Source of the DNA: Winogradskyella eckloniae
GTDB taxonomy: Bacteria > Bacteroidota > Bacteroidia > Flavobacteriales > Flavobacteriaceae
NCBI RefSeq assembly: GCF_013249045.1
Contig: NZ_JABRWP010000005.1
Location: 1 to 64,000, forward strand
DNA length: 64,000 nucleotides
Reading direction: 5' to 3'
Both the position numbers and the translations under genes were made by a program. Of the stretch, positions 26,303 to 36,018 are shown one piece after another (the first letter of the stretch is position 1; the number at the start of each line of letters is the position of its first letter). The notes under the pieces are model-generated. The model worked only from the letters and a program-made list of their open reading frames with translations, did not search any database and was not told the origin of the DNA.

Positions 26303-28720
26303 TTAAGATTTAGTCTTAGCTCCTAGTATATGTAATTCAGAAAAATTCTTATCTATTACAATTGAGGTAATACCATTTACTTTTAAACTTTCAAGTTTAA
26401 TCTTTTCATTATCCAATTGTATTTCTACAACATCAAATGGCAAGCCATGAAATTGAATTTTAAAAGTTTCATATGGTGTTACAAATTTACCTTCCTTATA
26501 TTGGTTTATTATAAGCTCGTTTGCTTTACCTGTTAAGGTAAAGTTTCTTAAACTATAACGGCCTTTTGTATAATCAAATCCATCATTAGCATCACTAAAA
26601 AGTTCGCTATTTTCTTTTCCTAACTTATAATACACATCTAAGGTTATTTCAGTTATTTCTTTTTCACCAACGTATTGCTGTACTGGGAATTTTGGTAAAA
26701 TAGCACCTTCTTTGACAAAAATTGGCATACTATCGATATCTGCATCAACCCACATCTCTTTACCTCCTTTTACAATATCATCATTCCAGAAATTGTACCA
26801 TTTACCATGTGGAATATACATTCTTCTTCCTTTGGCATTTGGCTCTAATATTGGGCATGCTAAGATTTGCTCTCCAAAGACAAACTCATCTGTTCTGTAG
26901 TGCGTCTGTACATCTTCTTGGTCGTATAATACTAAAGACTTTAATAATGGTGTTCCGTTTTGAACATAATTCCAAAATGCAGTATATAAATATGGTAGTA
27001 ATTCATAACGAATTTCTATGAATTTTCTAACAATTCCTGTTACATCTTCATCAAATGCCCAAGGCTCTTGATCGCCATGATCACCAGAAGAATGCACTCT
27101 AAAAAAGGGATGAAAAATTCCTAATTGAATCCAACGTGTAAAAAGCTCACCTTGTGGTTGCTCTGCAAATCCTCCTATATCACTACCTGCAAAAGAGAAA
27201 CCAGACATAGCCATACGTTGTGCTTGTATATTTGCTATCCACAAATGTTCCCAAGTAGCGACATTATCACCTGTCCATGTTGACGTGTAGCGCTGCGTAC
27301 CCGAATATGCTGAACGTGTTATTACAAATGGGCGTTTTGGATATGAATATTTCTTTAAACCTTGATACGTGGCTCTTGCCATTTGCATACCATAGATATT
27401 ATGTGCTTTTCTATGACTACATGGATTACCATCATAATCATGTCTTACATCATCAGGAAACGTTTTGTTAGGTACCTCCATTACAGCAGGTTCATTCATG
27501 TCATTCCAAACACCTTTTACACCTATTTCTTCTATTAATTCTTGAAACAAGCCAGACCACCAATCTCTAACTTCAGGATTTGTATAATCAGGGAAATAAC
27601 ATTCTCCTGGCCATACTTTTCCTTTCATATAATCACCATCTGCACGTTTACAGAAATAATCTTTCTCTAATGCTTCTTTAAATACAGAATAGTCTTTATC
27701 TATTTTTATTCCTGGATCAATAATGGCTACCGTTTTAAAGCCGTCATCCATTAATTCTTTTACCATACGTTTTGGATCTGGAAAATATTCTTTATTCCAG
27801 GTAAAACATCGAAATCCATCCATATAATCAATATCTAAATAGATGGCATCACACGGTATTTGTAGTTTTCTAAAGGTTGACGTTATTTCTTTTACTTTAC
27901 TCTCTGGATAATAACTCCATTTACATTGATGAAATCCTAATGCCCAAAGTGGTGGCAAATGATGTGGTTTTCCTGTTAAATCGGTATAACTTTCAACAAC
28001 ATCGTTCATTTTAGGACCATAAAAGAAATAATAGTTCATCTCACCTCCTTGCGCCCAAAAACTTGTTACATTTCTGCGCTCTTGAGCAAAATCAAAAGAT
28101 GCCATAAAGGTATTATCAAAGAAAATTCCGTAGGCTTTACCATGATGTAATCCGGTATAAAACGGAATTGCTTTATATATTGGGTCTGTTTCTCTTCCAT
28201 AAGCATAAGAATCTGTTACCCAATTGCTATAGCGTTTTCCCTTTAAGTTTAAATGATTTGGCTTATCTCCTAATCCATAATAGCTTTCACCATCATTAGA
28301 GGTCTTACTCATCTTAACTATGTTACCACCATATTGGTAGCTTTCTTCCCAGTGAAAACCACCTTCGTCTTGGTTAATAAGAACGCCATCTATTGCATCA
28401 TAGATAGACACTTTCATATCATTTTTTGCAATTTCACATCGCAACTTAGACGTCGTAATCTCAAAAAATGTTTCGTGTTCTTCTATTTCTAACTTATTGT
28501 AACCAATACTAGCGTATTTGGTAATGGCATAAGAAAAATCGTTATCAAAGTTTCCTACCGTAGTATATCTAAAACGCAATAAACTATCTCTAACCACAGT
28601 GAGCTCTAATATAACATCATTCGCTGCTGTAAAATATAGTTTATCTACATCTTTTTTAAACTCAATTATATTCAGAGGAAATAAATTCCCTTTATTTTCT
28701 AATTCCGTATTTACAATCAT
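26303..28720 (-). CDS. Glycoside hydrolase family 31 alpha-glucosidase
   Basis: The 805-residue protein has an N-terminal beta-sandwich, then a (beta/alpha)8 barrel with the GH31 signature W-N-D-M-N-E-P at residues 405-411 and nucleophile Asp407. R-S-A-Y-S-G-T-Q-R and T-G-D-N-V-A-T-W-E-H-L (acid/base Asp) follow, then C-terminal beta domains. There is no signal peptide, so it is likely cytoplasmic. GH31 enzymes release glucose from alpha-glucan ends. Location beside the glycogen genes suggests a role in alpha-glucan or maltose breakdown, though a separate transcript is likely. Confidence 0.93.
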   Translation of the reverse strand: MIVNTELENKGNLFPLNIIEFKKDVDKLYFTAANDVILELTVVRDSLLRFRYTTVGNFDNDFSYAITKYASIGYNKLEIEEHETFFEITTSKLRCEIAKNDMKVSIYDAIDGVLINQDEGGFHWEESYQYGGNIVKMSKTSNDGESYYGLGDKPNHLNLKGKRYSNWVTDSYAYGRETDPIYKAIPFYTGLHHGKAYGIFFDNTFMASFDFAQERRNVTSFWAQGGEMNYYFFYGPKMNDVVESYTDLTGKPHHLPPLWALGFHQCKWSYYPESKVKEITSTFRKLQIPCDAIYLDIDYMDGFRCFTWNKEYFPDPKRMVKELMDDGFKTVAIIDPGIKIDKDYSVFKEALEKDYFCKRADGDYMKGKVWPGECYFPDYTNPEVRDWWSGLFQELIEEIGVKGVWNDMNEPAVMEVPNKTFPDDVRHDYDGNPCSHRKAHNIYGMQMARATYQGLKKYSYPKRPFVITRSAYSGTQRYTSTWTGDNVATWEHLWIANIQAQRMAMSGFSFAGSDIGGFAEQPQGELFTRWIQLGIFHPFFRVHSSGDHGDQEPWAFDEDVTGIVRKFIEIRYELLPYLYTAFWNYVQNGTPLLKSLVLYDQEDVQTHYRTDEFVFGEQILACPILEPNAKGRRMYIPHGKWYNFWNDDIVKGGKEMWVDADIDSMPIFVKEGAILPKFPVQQYVGEKEITEITLDVYYKLGKENSELFSDANDGFDYTKGRYSLRNFTLTGKANELIINQYKEGKFVTPYETFKIQFHGLPFDVVEIQLDNEKIKLESLKVNGITSIVIDKNFSELHILGAKTKS

Positions 28721-28944
28721 AGGTCGTTTTTATCATAAAAATCTAATACAAAAAAAAGGAAAAAAACCAACAATCAAAAGGGATTACATCCGTTATTAGA
28801 AAATGTTACCAACTATATCGTTTTAGAGTGGTGTTTTTGCGATTATAGGAATATAAAACTTATATATAGTATATATCGCAACACTTAAAACAGCCATGTG
28901 ATAGATAAAATTTCTAGTTTACCTAAATACCTCAAAAAATTGTA

Positions 28945-29799
28945 CTAGTGATAGCCCATTTTAGCCATTATTATTAAAATACAGACCATGAGAATAGCAA
29001 TATAGATTAACTTTTGCTTTAAACTTGTACATAAAAACAATCCACATATGGCAAGGAGAGACATAAAGCCTGTTTCTAATTTGGTAAAAAGAATACCGCA
29101 AATCATTATTATCAAAAAAAGGTGAGTCCAAGTACTTCTTGGTTTCCAAATTAAGAACAAAGCGACAATAGCTTCTACCAAAATTGTTAACCACGCATAG
29201 ATTACCGTCATAATTCTTAGATTAGGTACAATATCAATTACAGCTATACTATGTTCTAAATTAGGATCTGATTCTTTTAATTTTTTTATGTTGTCTACAT
29301 TCTGATTGGCTATTTCTAAGCTATCTGGAAAAAGATAAAATAAGGGTCTAAACATAGCACCTTGATTTATATCATGATAATAGAAATTTCCACTTATAAA
29401 TTGACTTGAAAATAGCTTTTGAAAAACAGATAGCAATAATACAATGACTACGAGAGTTTGAATATTAACGAAGAGGATACTGCTGCGCTTGTGATAAAAA
29501 AAGGTAATCATTGATAGCACCATAAAACAAAGTAAAAAATGATGATTAGCTACCCAAAAATACGACCCAATTACATCAATAATTAGCAATACTAAAATAG
29601 TTAGCCAAAGCACGGGAAACGCACGTTTTTTATAATCTATAATCCAAAATACCAATCCACCAACGAGAATTGGAATTTTAAATACAAAAAAGTCATCTGC
29701 TAGTAACACTAAATAAATAACTGCAAATAGTGCTAATAAAAATTGTGCTATTTTAATTGGATCTTTTAAGCTATTTTTTATGTGAATCAATATACTCAA
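28945..29799 (-). CDS. Polytopic membrane protein, possibly HTTM-like
   Basis: The 284-residue product has about eight hydrophobic spans. A loop in the middle (G-N-F-Y-Y-H-D-I-N-Q-G-A-M-F-R-P-L) and the overall topology recall HTTM-type (gamma-carboxylase-like) membrane proteins, but I cannot confirm the family. Its start overlaps the stop of the partner gene upstream by 4 bases (ATGA), so the two are translationally coupled. The function is unknown. Confidence 0.65.
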   Translation of the reverse strand: MSILIHIKNSLKDPIKIAQFLLALFAVIYLVLLADDFFVFKIPILVGGLVFWIIDYKKRAFPVLWLTILVLLIIDVIGSYFWVANHHFLLCFMVLSMITFFYHKRSSILFVNIQTLVVIVLLLSVFQKLFSSQFISGNFYYHDINQGAMFRPLFYLFPDSLEIANQNVDNIKKLKESDPNLEHSIAVIDIVPNLRIMTVIYAWLTILVEAIVALFLIWKPRSTWTHLFLIIMICGILFTKLETGFMSLLAICGLFLCTSLKQKLIYIAILMVCILIIMAKMGYH

Positions 29800-30206
29800 A
29801 GATCAGATTTTTTTAAATAAATTTCGTTTACTAAAGCCCTTGTAAAGGTTTTGTTTTTTAAACTTACTACTGGCTTCCATAATTGCACAAAAACACTATC
29901 CCTTTGTGTTGTTTCTAAAATTAACTTCGCCGCGTTTTCAATATTTTTATCGTTTGGCATTACCATTAAATAGCCCAACGTCTCTTTCATTTCAAGACTT
30001 GTTTTTACCAATGAGTCCACCGATAAATCAGGAATATAAATTTGGTTATAGTAATAATGAATTTCAGAATACATACCATAGCCTCCTCCTTTCCATTTAC
30101 TCAGTTGTCTTTCTGACACAAAAAATAGCTGAACAGCAACTACAACAACAGAAAGACATGGAATGCCATATTTTAATAACAGTTCTTTTTTTGTATTAGA
30201 CCTCAT
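29796..30206 (-). CDS. Single-span protein paired with the membrane protein
   Basis: The 136-residue product has one N-terminal membrane segment (about 13-30) followed by W-K-G-G-G-Y-G-M-Y-S, a Gly-rich motif I associate with small proteins next to HTTM-like membrane proteins. A ~100-residue extracytoplasmic region follows. It is first in a two-gene unit with a 4-base overlap. The function is unknown. Confidence 0.6.
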   Translation of the reverse strand: MRSNTKKELLLKYGIPCLSVVVVAVQLFFVSERQLSKWKGGGYGMYSEIHYYYNQIYIPDLSVDSLVKTSLEMKETLGYLMVMPNDKNIENAAKLILETTQRDSVFVQLWKPVVSLKNKTFTRALVNEIYLKKSDL

Positions 30207-30319
30207 TTTTTAAAAGATATAATTTATAGACTTCAATTCTATAAAAATACAACCCATATGTCTATGTGTTTTAATGATAAGCGCCTTTCTACGAATGGCC
30301 TTATCTTATCTGTTTATTT

Positions 30320-30360
30320 AAAAAAGACCTCAAAAGTAGCTGAGTTCTTTTGAGGTCGGT
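30320..30360 (-). terminator. Intrinsic terminator of the glycogen gene cluster
   Basis: An 11-bp stem (GACCTCAAAAG at 30326-30336 with CTTTTGAGGTC at 30347-30357) lies just after the glgB stop, with a 6-base T-run following on the minus strand. It closes the cluster that starts at glgA. Confidence 0.85.
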
Positions 30361-30366
30361 TTACTA

Positions 30367-32346
30367 TTATTTTTTACGTTTTTTTGATTTCGGTTTTTCT
30401 TTTTTTACTGTCTTTGAAGCCGATAATGCTTTTGCTTTACTCTCGTATTTAAAGACAACCATACCTAATGGTGGAATATCCACAGCTACGGACTGATCTC
30501 TAAAATGCCATGGCTCATCTTTAGTCGTTTTCAAGGAGTTCTTAAACTGACCACTACCAAAGTATGGTTTTAAATCACTATTAAATACTTCTTTTAATGT
30601 TCCTTTTCTAGGCAAACCTAATGTGTAGTTTTCCTTTGGAATAGGCGTCATATTACAAGCAATAATTAAATCATCTTTTTCGTCATTCCCTTTTCTTATA
30701 TACGAAAACACCGAATTTTTAGAATCATTATAATCAATCCACTCAAAACCTTCTGCAGAAAATTGCTTTTCGTATAACGCTGGTTCATTTTTATATAGTG
30801 CATTTAAATCTTTTATTAATTTCTGCACACCTATATGTGGATCGTATTGTAATAAATACCAATCGAGGCTAGATTCAAAATTCCATTCACCGCTTTGCCC
30901 AAATTCTGCACCTTGAAATAATAACTTAGTGCCTGGATGCGTAAACATATAACTGTATAGCAATCTTAAATTTGCAAATCGCTGCCACTCATCACCTGGC
31001 ATTCTTCCTAAAATAGATTTTTTTCCATATACAACTTCATCATGACTCAGTGGTAACATAAAGTTTTCCGTAAAGGCATACGTCATAGAAAAGGTTAAAT
31101 CATTTTGATGAAACTGTCTATACACAGGTTCTTTTGCAAAATACTGCAAGGTATCATGCATCCAACCCATCATCCATTTCATCCCAAAACCTAATCCTCC
31201 CATATATGTAGGCTTAGATACCATAGGGAATGCCGTAGATTCCTCTGCTATGGTTTGAACATCTGGAAAAGCAGAATATACAGCCTCATTCATTTCTCTT
31301 AAAAATGACATAGCTTCTAAATTTTCTCTACCTCCAAACATATTTGGCTCCCATTCACCATCTTCTCTACTGTAATCTAAAAATAACATGGACGCAACAG
31401 CATCTACACGCAATCCGTCTGCATGATACTGATCTAACCAAAAAATGGCATTACTGATAAGAAACGATTTTACTTCATTTCTACCATAATTAAAAATTAA
31501 ACTCTTCCAATCGTTATGATATCCTTTTCTAGGATCTGGATGTTCATATAATGCTGAACCATCAAAAAAGCCTAATCCATGAGCATCCTCAGGAAAATGC
31601 GATGGTACCCAATCTAAAATAATTCCTATGTCATTTTGATGCAACTTATCTACCAATAATTTAAACTCTTCAGGATAACCAAATCGTGATGTTGGTGCAA
31701 AATAACCTGTCACTTGATAACCCCAAGATGGATCATATGGAAACTCCATTACTGGCATTAATTCTACATGTGTAAAATTCATATCCTTGATATAAGCCAC
31801 TAGCTCGTCTGCCATTTCTACATAAGACATAAATCGTCCTTCATCTACTTTCTTTTTCCAAGAGCCCAAATGAACTTCATATACAGAAAATGGTGCATCT
31901 TGCGCATTATGCTCTTTACGCTTTTTCATCCATTTGCTATCCTTCCATTTATACGTTTCGTCCCAAACTATAGAGGCTGTTTTAGGATTATGCTCTGCAC
32001 GTCTGGCATAAGGATCTGCTTTTTCTGTTTTTATATCATTATTATTGCTTTGTATTTTATATTTATAGGCATGTCCTTTTTGAGCTCCAGGTACAAATCC
32101 TTCCCAAATACCACTAGAATCCCAACGTACATTTAGCTGATGTTCGCCTTCTACCCAAAAATTAAAATCGCCTATTACAGAGACGTTTTTAGCACTTGGC
32201 GCCCAAACGGCAAAATAAACACCTTCAACACCATCTAATGTTGTGACGTGCGAACCGAATTTTTCGTATAAACGATAATGTTTACCAGCTTTAAATAAAT
32301 TTATGTCGAATTCCGTGAACCGACTGTATGCAATTACTTCTGCCAT
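30367..32346 (-). CDS. glgB: 1,4-alpha-glucan branching enzyme
   Basis: The enzyme cuts alpha-1,4 chains and re-attaches them by alpha-1,6 bonds. The 659 residues contain an N-terminal CBM48 (about 20-115) and a GH13 barrel. The nucleophile is Asp315 in D-G-L-R-V-D-A-V-A-S-M, the acid/base is Glu368 in I-A-E-E-S-T, and L-S-H-D-E-V supplies the third Asp. The C-terminus is Lys-rich (K-K-E-K-P-K-S-K-K-R-K-K). Only three bases separate it from maltokinase, and it is the last gene of the cluster. Confidence 0.96.
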   Translation of the reverse strand: MAEVIAYSRFTEFDINLFKAGKHYRLYEKFGSHVTTLDGVEGVYFAVWAPSAKNVSVIGDFNFWVEGEHQLNVRWDSSGIWEGFVPGAQKGHAYKYKIQSNNNDIKTEKADPYARRAEHNPKTASIVWDETYKWKDSKWMKKRKEHNAQDAPFSVYEVHLGSWKKKVDEGRFMSYVEMADELVAYIKDMNFTHVELMPVMEFPYDPSWGYQVTGYFAPTSRFGYPEEFKLLVDKLHQNDIGIILDWVPSHFPEDAHGLGFFDGSALYEHPDPRKGYHNDWKSLIFNYGRNEVKSFLISNAIFWLDQYHADGLRVDAVASMLFLDYSREDGEWEPNMFGGRENLEAMSFLREMNEAVYSAFPDVQTIAEESTAFPMVSKPTYMGGLGFGMKWMMGWMHDTLQYFAKEPVYRQFHQNDLTFSMTYAFTENFMLPLSHDEVVYGKKSILGRMPGDEWQRFANLRLLYSYMFTHPGTKLLFQGAEFGQSGEWNFESSLDWYLLQYDPHIGVQKLIKDLNALYKNEPALYEKQFSAEGFEWIDYNDSKNSVFSYIRKGNDEKDDLIIACNMTPIPKENYTLGLPRKGTLKEVFNSDLKPYFGSGQFKNSLKTTKDEPWHFRDQSVAVDIPPLGMVVFKYESKAKALSASKTVKKEKPKSKKRKK

Positions 32347-32349
32347 ATA

Positions 32350-33969
32350 TTAGTTGTTAATTATATTTGAAATTCCCTTTAACGGAATGACTGCCCATTG
32401 AGGACGTGAATTTAGTTCGTAACCTAATTCATAAACTGCTTTTTCTAGCATAGAATATTTTAGTAAAAATATTCGTTCTTGGTTGTAACCAATATTAAGA
32501 TTGGCCTCTTGTACTTTGGTTACATATGTTTCTAAGAACACAGATTGTAAATATTTATATAAAATTTCGCCTGCTTCAAATAAATGTTCTTGATTATAGT
32601 TGTACAACTCAATATTATTAAAAATTGTAGCGTAAATAGCGTAATGAAAAGAACGAAACAAACCTGCAATATCCTTTAATGGAGGCTGTTTTACTTTTCT
32701 ATCTCTAATGGTACTTTCTGGTTCGCCTTCAAAATCTAAAATATAAAAGTCGTCTTTCTTTACAAGGACTTGTCCAAGATGATAATCACCATGTACTCTT
32801 ATTCGTTCGCCTTTTAATTTAGTCCAATCAAAATCAACAAAACGTTTTCTTATGAGATTCTTTTTTTCTAAAAACTCATTTGCTAATTCTAAAGCTAAAC
32901 CGCTAAGTTTATCTATATTGTTTTCAATAATATTCAGTCTATTTTGAAACTGATATAACAATCTATTTTTTAACCAAACCTCATAATCACCATTAAAATG
33001 TGATGGTGTGAAGGCAGTATCTTCAAATTCACTTCCTAAAGCGATATGCATTTCTGCAGTTCGCATGGCGAGCGTTTGTATTTTATTAAAAACATTTAAC
33101 CCAACCCAATCAATAATTTGAGCAGGCACATCTTTTATTTGTAATCTACCAAAATCTTCTACCTTCGGTAATGTTGAAATATCTATTTGTTTATACTCTA
33201 AATTTGAAAACACTTTATGAAACTCCACCAACATATATTCCCAGGCATCACCTTGATTCTCTACCATTTCTTGCATTAAACCAATAGTAACGTTTAGATT
33301 GTCTGCGTCCTTAATTTGAACACTTCCTAAATAGGCTGGAGTATTTTTAAAATCTTTTTTATCTGAAAGAAACCGACTCATTTCATAATCTGGATTGCGA
33401 TCAGAATAAATTCTTCTAAAGAATTTCAACACATATTTTTCATTATATATGATGGACGTGTTACTCTGTTCTAAACCCATATGACGAGACGACTCGTACT
33501 TACAATCTTTAAACAACTCGCTTTTATGATAACGTACGCGTGTTTTATCTTTTGGTACTGCCGTTAATATTCGCTCAAAAACTACGCGTCTAAAGGCTTC
33601 AAGATTTATGGCATCAATAATAAACCCTTCTTGATTTTGAATGCTTATAGGAAGTATTCTATCATCTTTTGCAAAATTCTCATCAGACACAAACGCAATT
33701 GGCAAAAAATAGTGCTGGTAGAAGGACTCTTCAAAATTAACTTCTAAAATTAAGCCATAATAGACTTCACCATCTTTTTGTATTCTAAATGACTCTGCTA
33801 ATTCTATATATTTTAAATGACTAGACTTACCACCATACCAACGTTGTTTTACGATATAATCTTCAAGAACATCAGACAAAAATGCTTTAATAAATGCCTT
33901 GTTTTCTAGAAGTTCTTCCCACTTATCATTAAAATTAAAAGGTGGATTATTGGGTTTAGTCGCAGTCAT
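32350..33969 (-). CDS. Maltokinase
   Basis: The 539-residue product matches stand-alone maltokinases (Mak/Pep2) that make maltose-1-phosphate from maltose and ATP. The kinase-like catalytic segment is H-G-D-Y-H-L-G-Q-V-L-V at about 393-403 (Asp395), followed by Y-I-L-D-F-E-G-E-P. The N-terminal cap domain begins with K-Q-R-W-Y-G-G-K-S. In many bacteria Mak is fused to or next to trehalose synthase TreS. Here only 11 bases separate it from glgE, so TreS is missing from the usual place. Confidence 0.9.
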   Translation of the reverse strand: MTATKPNNPPFNFNDKWEELLENKAFIKAFLSDVLEDYIVKQRWYGGKSSHLKYIELAESFRIQKDGEVYYGLILEVNFEESFYQHYFLPIAFVSDENFAKDDRILPISIQNQEGFIIDAINLEAFRRVVFERILTAVPKDKTRVRYHKSELFKDCKYESSRHMGLEQSNTSIIYNEKYVLKFFRRIYSDRNPDYEMSRFLSDKKDFKNTPAYLGSVQIKDADNLNVTIGLMQEMVENQGDAWEYMLVEFHKVFSNLEYKQIDISTLPKVEDFGRLQIKDVPAQIIDWVGLNVFNKIQTLAMRTAEMHIALGSEFEDTAFTPSHFNGDYEVWLKNRLLYQFQNRLNIIENNIDKLSGLALELANEFLEKKNLIRKRFVDFDWTKLKGERIRVHGDYHLGQVLVKKDDFYILDFEGEPESTIRDRKVKQPPLKDIAGLFRSFHYAIYATIFNNIELYNYNQEHLFEAGEILYKYLQSVFLETYVTKVQEANLNIGYNQERIFLLKYSMLEKAVYELGYELNSRPQWAVIPLKGISNIINN

Positions 33970-33980
33970 AATTTTTAGAA

Positions 33981-35918
33981 TTATTTATGAATCTTAAAAA
34001 TATGAAACGGTAAAGTTGGGTGTATTTCTACATAATTCCATTCGTTATGCCAGTTATAACTGCTTGCCGTTATTAGATCTTGAACTTGTAGTTGATGACC
34101 TGCTCCAATTCCTAATGCTGCTAATGGTAATTTTACGCTTCCTTGTTGTGCATAATGGTGATCTAAACTAATGATAATTAATAATTCATTTGTTTTATCT
34201 GCATTCCATTTGTAAAACGCAATAAGATTATCATTATGTATATCACAAAATTTAATATTATTGGTTTGCTGCAAGGCTTCATTTTCATGACGAACCGCAT
34301 TTATTTTTGAAATTAATAAGGTTAATTTACTAACCTTAAACCAGTCGTAGTGTTTTACTTCGAACTTCTCGGACATGTAATACTCTTCTTTACCAGGAAT
34401 GGCATCGTCTATCATTTGTTCAAAAACAGGACCATATATACCAATACTAGAACTTAACGTGGCCGCCAATGCATAACGTTGTAAATATTTCGCTTCGTTT
34501 GCACCTTGCAAATGGTAAGGATTAATATCTGGTGTATTAGGCCAGAAGTTGGGTTGCATATACTCGCGTTGTTCTGTTTGGGTTAACTCGGTCATATACT
34601 CAATAAATTCTTGCTTTGAATTTCGCCATGTAAAATACGTATAAGATTGAGTATAGCCTTGTTTAGCTAATTGCTGCATTACTTTTGGTCTGGTAAAGGC
34701 TTCTGCCAAGAATATAACATCAGGATGTTGTTTCTTAACTTCTGTGATTAGCCAATTCCAAAAATAGTATGGTTTTGTATGCGGATTATCTACTCTAAAA
34801 ACATTAACACCACAGGCTACCCAATAAAGCATTGTCTCTAAACATTCTTGCCATAAATTTTTATAGTCTTCGCTTTCCCAATAAATTGGTAAAATATCTT
34901 GATACTTTTTTGGTGGATTTTCTGCGTATTGTACGGTTCCGTCTGGACGCCATTTAAACCAATCTGGATGTGATTTTACCCAAGGATGATCTGGTGCAGC
35001 TTGCAATGCGTAATCCATTGCAATTTCTATATTATGTTTTTTTGCTTCTTCTATTAAGCTTTTAAAATCTTCTACAGAACCTAGTTGTGGATGCAAATCT
35101 TTATGACCTCCATATTGAGATCCAATGCCCCAAGCAGAACCTACATCACCTTCTTTGGCTTCTGTTGTGTTGTTTTTACCTTTTCGGTTAACTTCACCTA
35201 TTGGATGTACTGGTGGAAAATACAAGGTATCAAATCCCATCTGCTCTATTCTTGGCAACAATCGCTTGCAATCATTAAAAGTACCATGTTTACCAACTGT
35301 TTCAGATGCCGAACGTGGAAAAAACTCATACCACGTACTAAATCTCGCCTTCTTTCTATCAACGTAAACTTGGAGCTCCTTAGATGTATTTGCCAAATGC
35401 TTTTCAGGATATTTAACAAAAATCTCATGAAGCTTAATACTCATGGCCTCAGCTATGGCATCGTCATATTTTACGTCGTGTTTAAAACATTCTATACAAT
35501 ACGTTAAATAATCTTTTTCTTCTTTCGTCGCCTTTTTTAATAATGGTTCTAATAATGTAACGCCTTCTAGCAACTCTGATTTGACGTGTTGATTATCATC
35601 AATTTTTCGTTTTATTCCATGTTGCCAGTTTAATGCATAATCTACCCAACCTTGAACTTTGTAGATGTAATAACCTTGTTTTTCTACTAAGAACGAGGCT
35701 TTCCACTCATCGTTACCCATGTCATGCATTCTAACTTCATGCCATTTTTTTGCATTTTCGTGCTTGTATAATACGGAAGCTGCAATCACATCATGACCAT
35801 CTACTAATACATGTGCATCAACATTTACTATTTCGTTTACAATACGTTTTATAAAAAACTCTCCGCAGTTAATTTGAGGTTGTACTGCATCAATAACTAT
35901 TCGACTTTGGTTTTGCAT
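33981..35918 (-). CDS. glgE: Maltose-1-phosphate maltosyltransferase
   Basis: GlgE (GH13_3) extends alpha-1,4-glucan with maltose-1-phosphate. The 645 residues show the N-terminal beta domain, then a barrel with nucleophile Asp377 in F-R-V-D-N-P-H-T-K-P and acid/base Glu406 in L-A-E-A-F-T-R-P. The S-A-W-G-I-G-S-Q-Y-G-G-H region is also typical. A weak hairpin (35953-35967, 6-bp stem) and a 100-base gap separate it from glgC, so there may be partial termination or a second promoter. Confidence 0.95.
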   Translation of the reverse strand: MQNQSRIVIDAVQPQINCGEFFIKRIVNEIVNVDAHVLVDGHDVIAASVLYKHENAKKWHEVRMHDMGNDEWKASFLVEKQGYYIYKVQGWVDYALNWQHGIKRKIDDNQHVKSELLEGVTLLEPLLKKATKEEKDYLTYCIECFKHDVKYDDAIAEAMSIKLHEIFVKYPEKHLANTSKELQVYVDRKKARFSTWYEFFPRSASETVGKHGTFNDCKRLLPRIEQMGFDTLYFPPVHPIGEVNRKGKNNTTEAKEGDVGSAWGIGSQYGGHKDLHPQLGSVEDFKSLIEEAKKHNIEIAMDYALQAAPDHPWVKSHPDWFKWRPDGTVQYAENPPKKYQDILPIYWESEDYKNLWQECLETMLYWVACGVNVFRVDNPHTKPYYFWNWLITEVKKQHPDVIFLAEAFTRPKVMQQLAKQGYTQSYTYFTWRNSKQEFIEYMTELTQTEQREYMQPNFWPNTPDINPYHLQGANEAKYLQRYALAATLSSSIGIYGPVFEQMIDDAIPGKEEYYMSEKFEVKHYDWFKVSKLTLLISKINAVRHENEALQQTNNIKFCDIHNDNLIAFYKWNADKTNELLIIISLDHHYAQQGSVKLPLAALGIGAGHQLQVQDLITASSYNWHNEWNYVEIHPTLPFHIFKIHK

Positions 35919-36018
35919 TTTGGTTGGTTAAGTATTAGCGTTACAAAACAAAGCTAATAAAATTAGCCTCTGTTTTATGAATTAGAAAATGAATTTTTAA
36001 GGTTATATTAAAGTGGAT

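Noticed and set aside
35951-35967. Hairpin between glgC and glgE as a full terminator
   Set aside because: The stem is only 6 bp and the following tract is interrupted. At most it gives partial termination.
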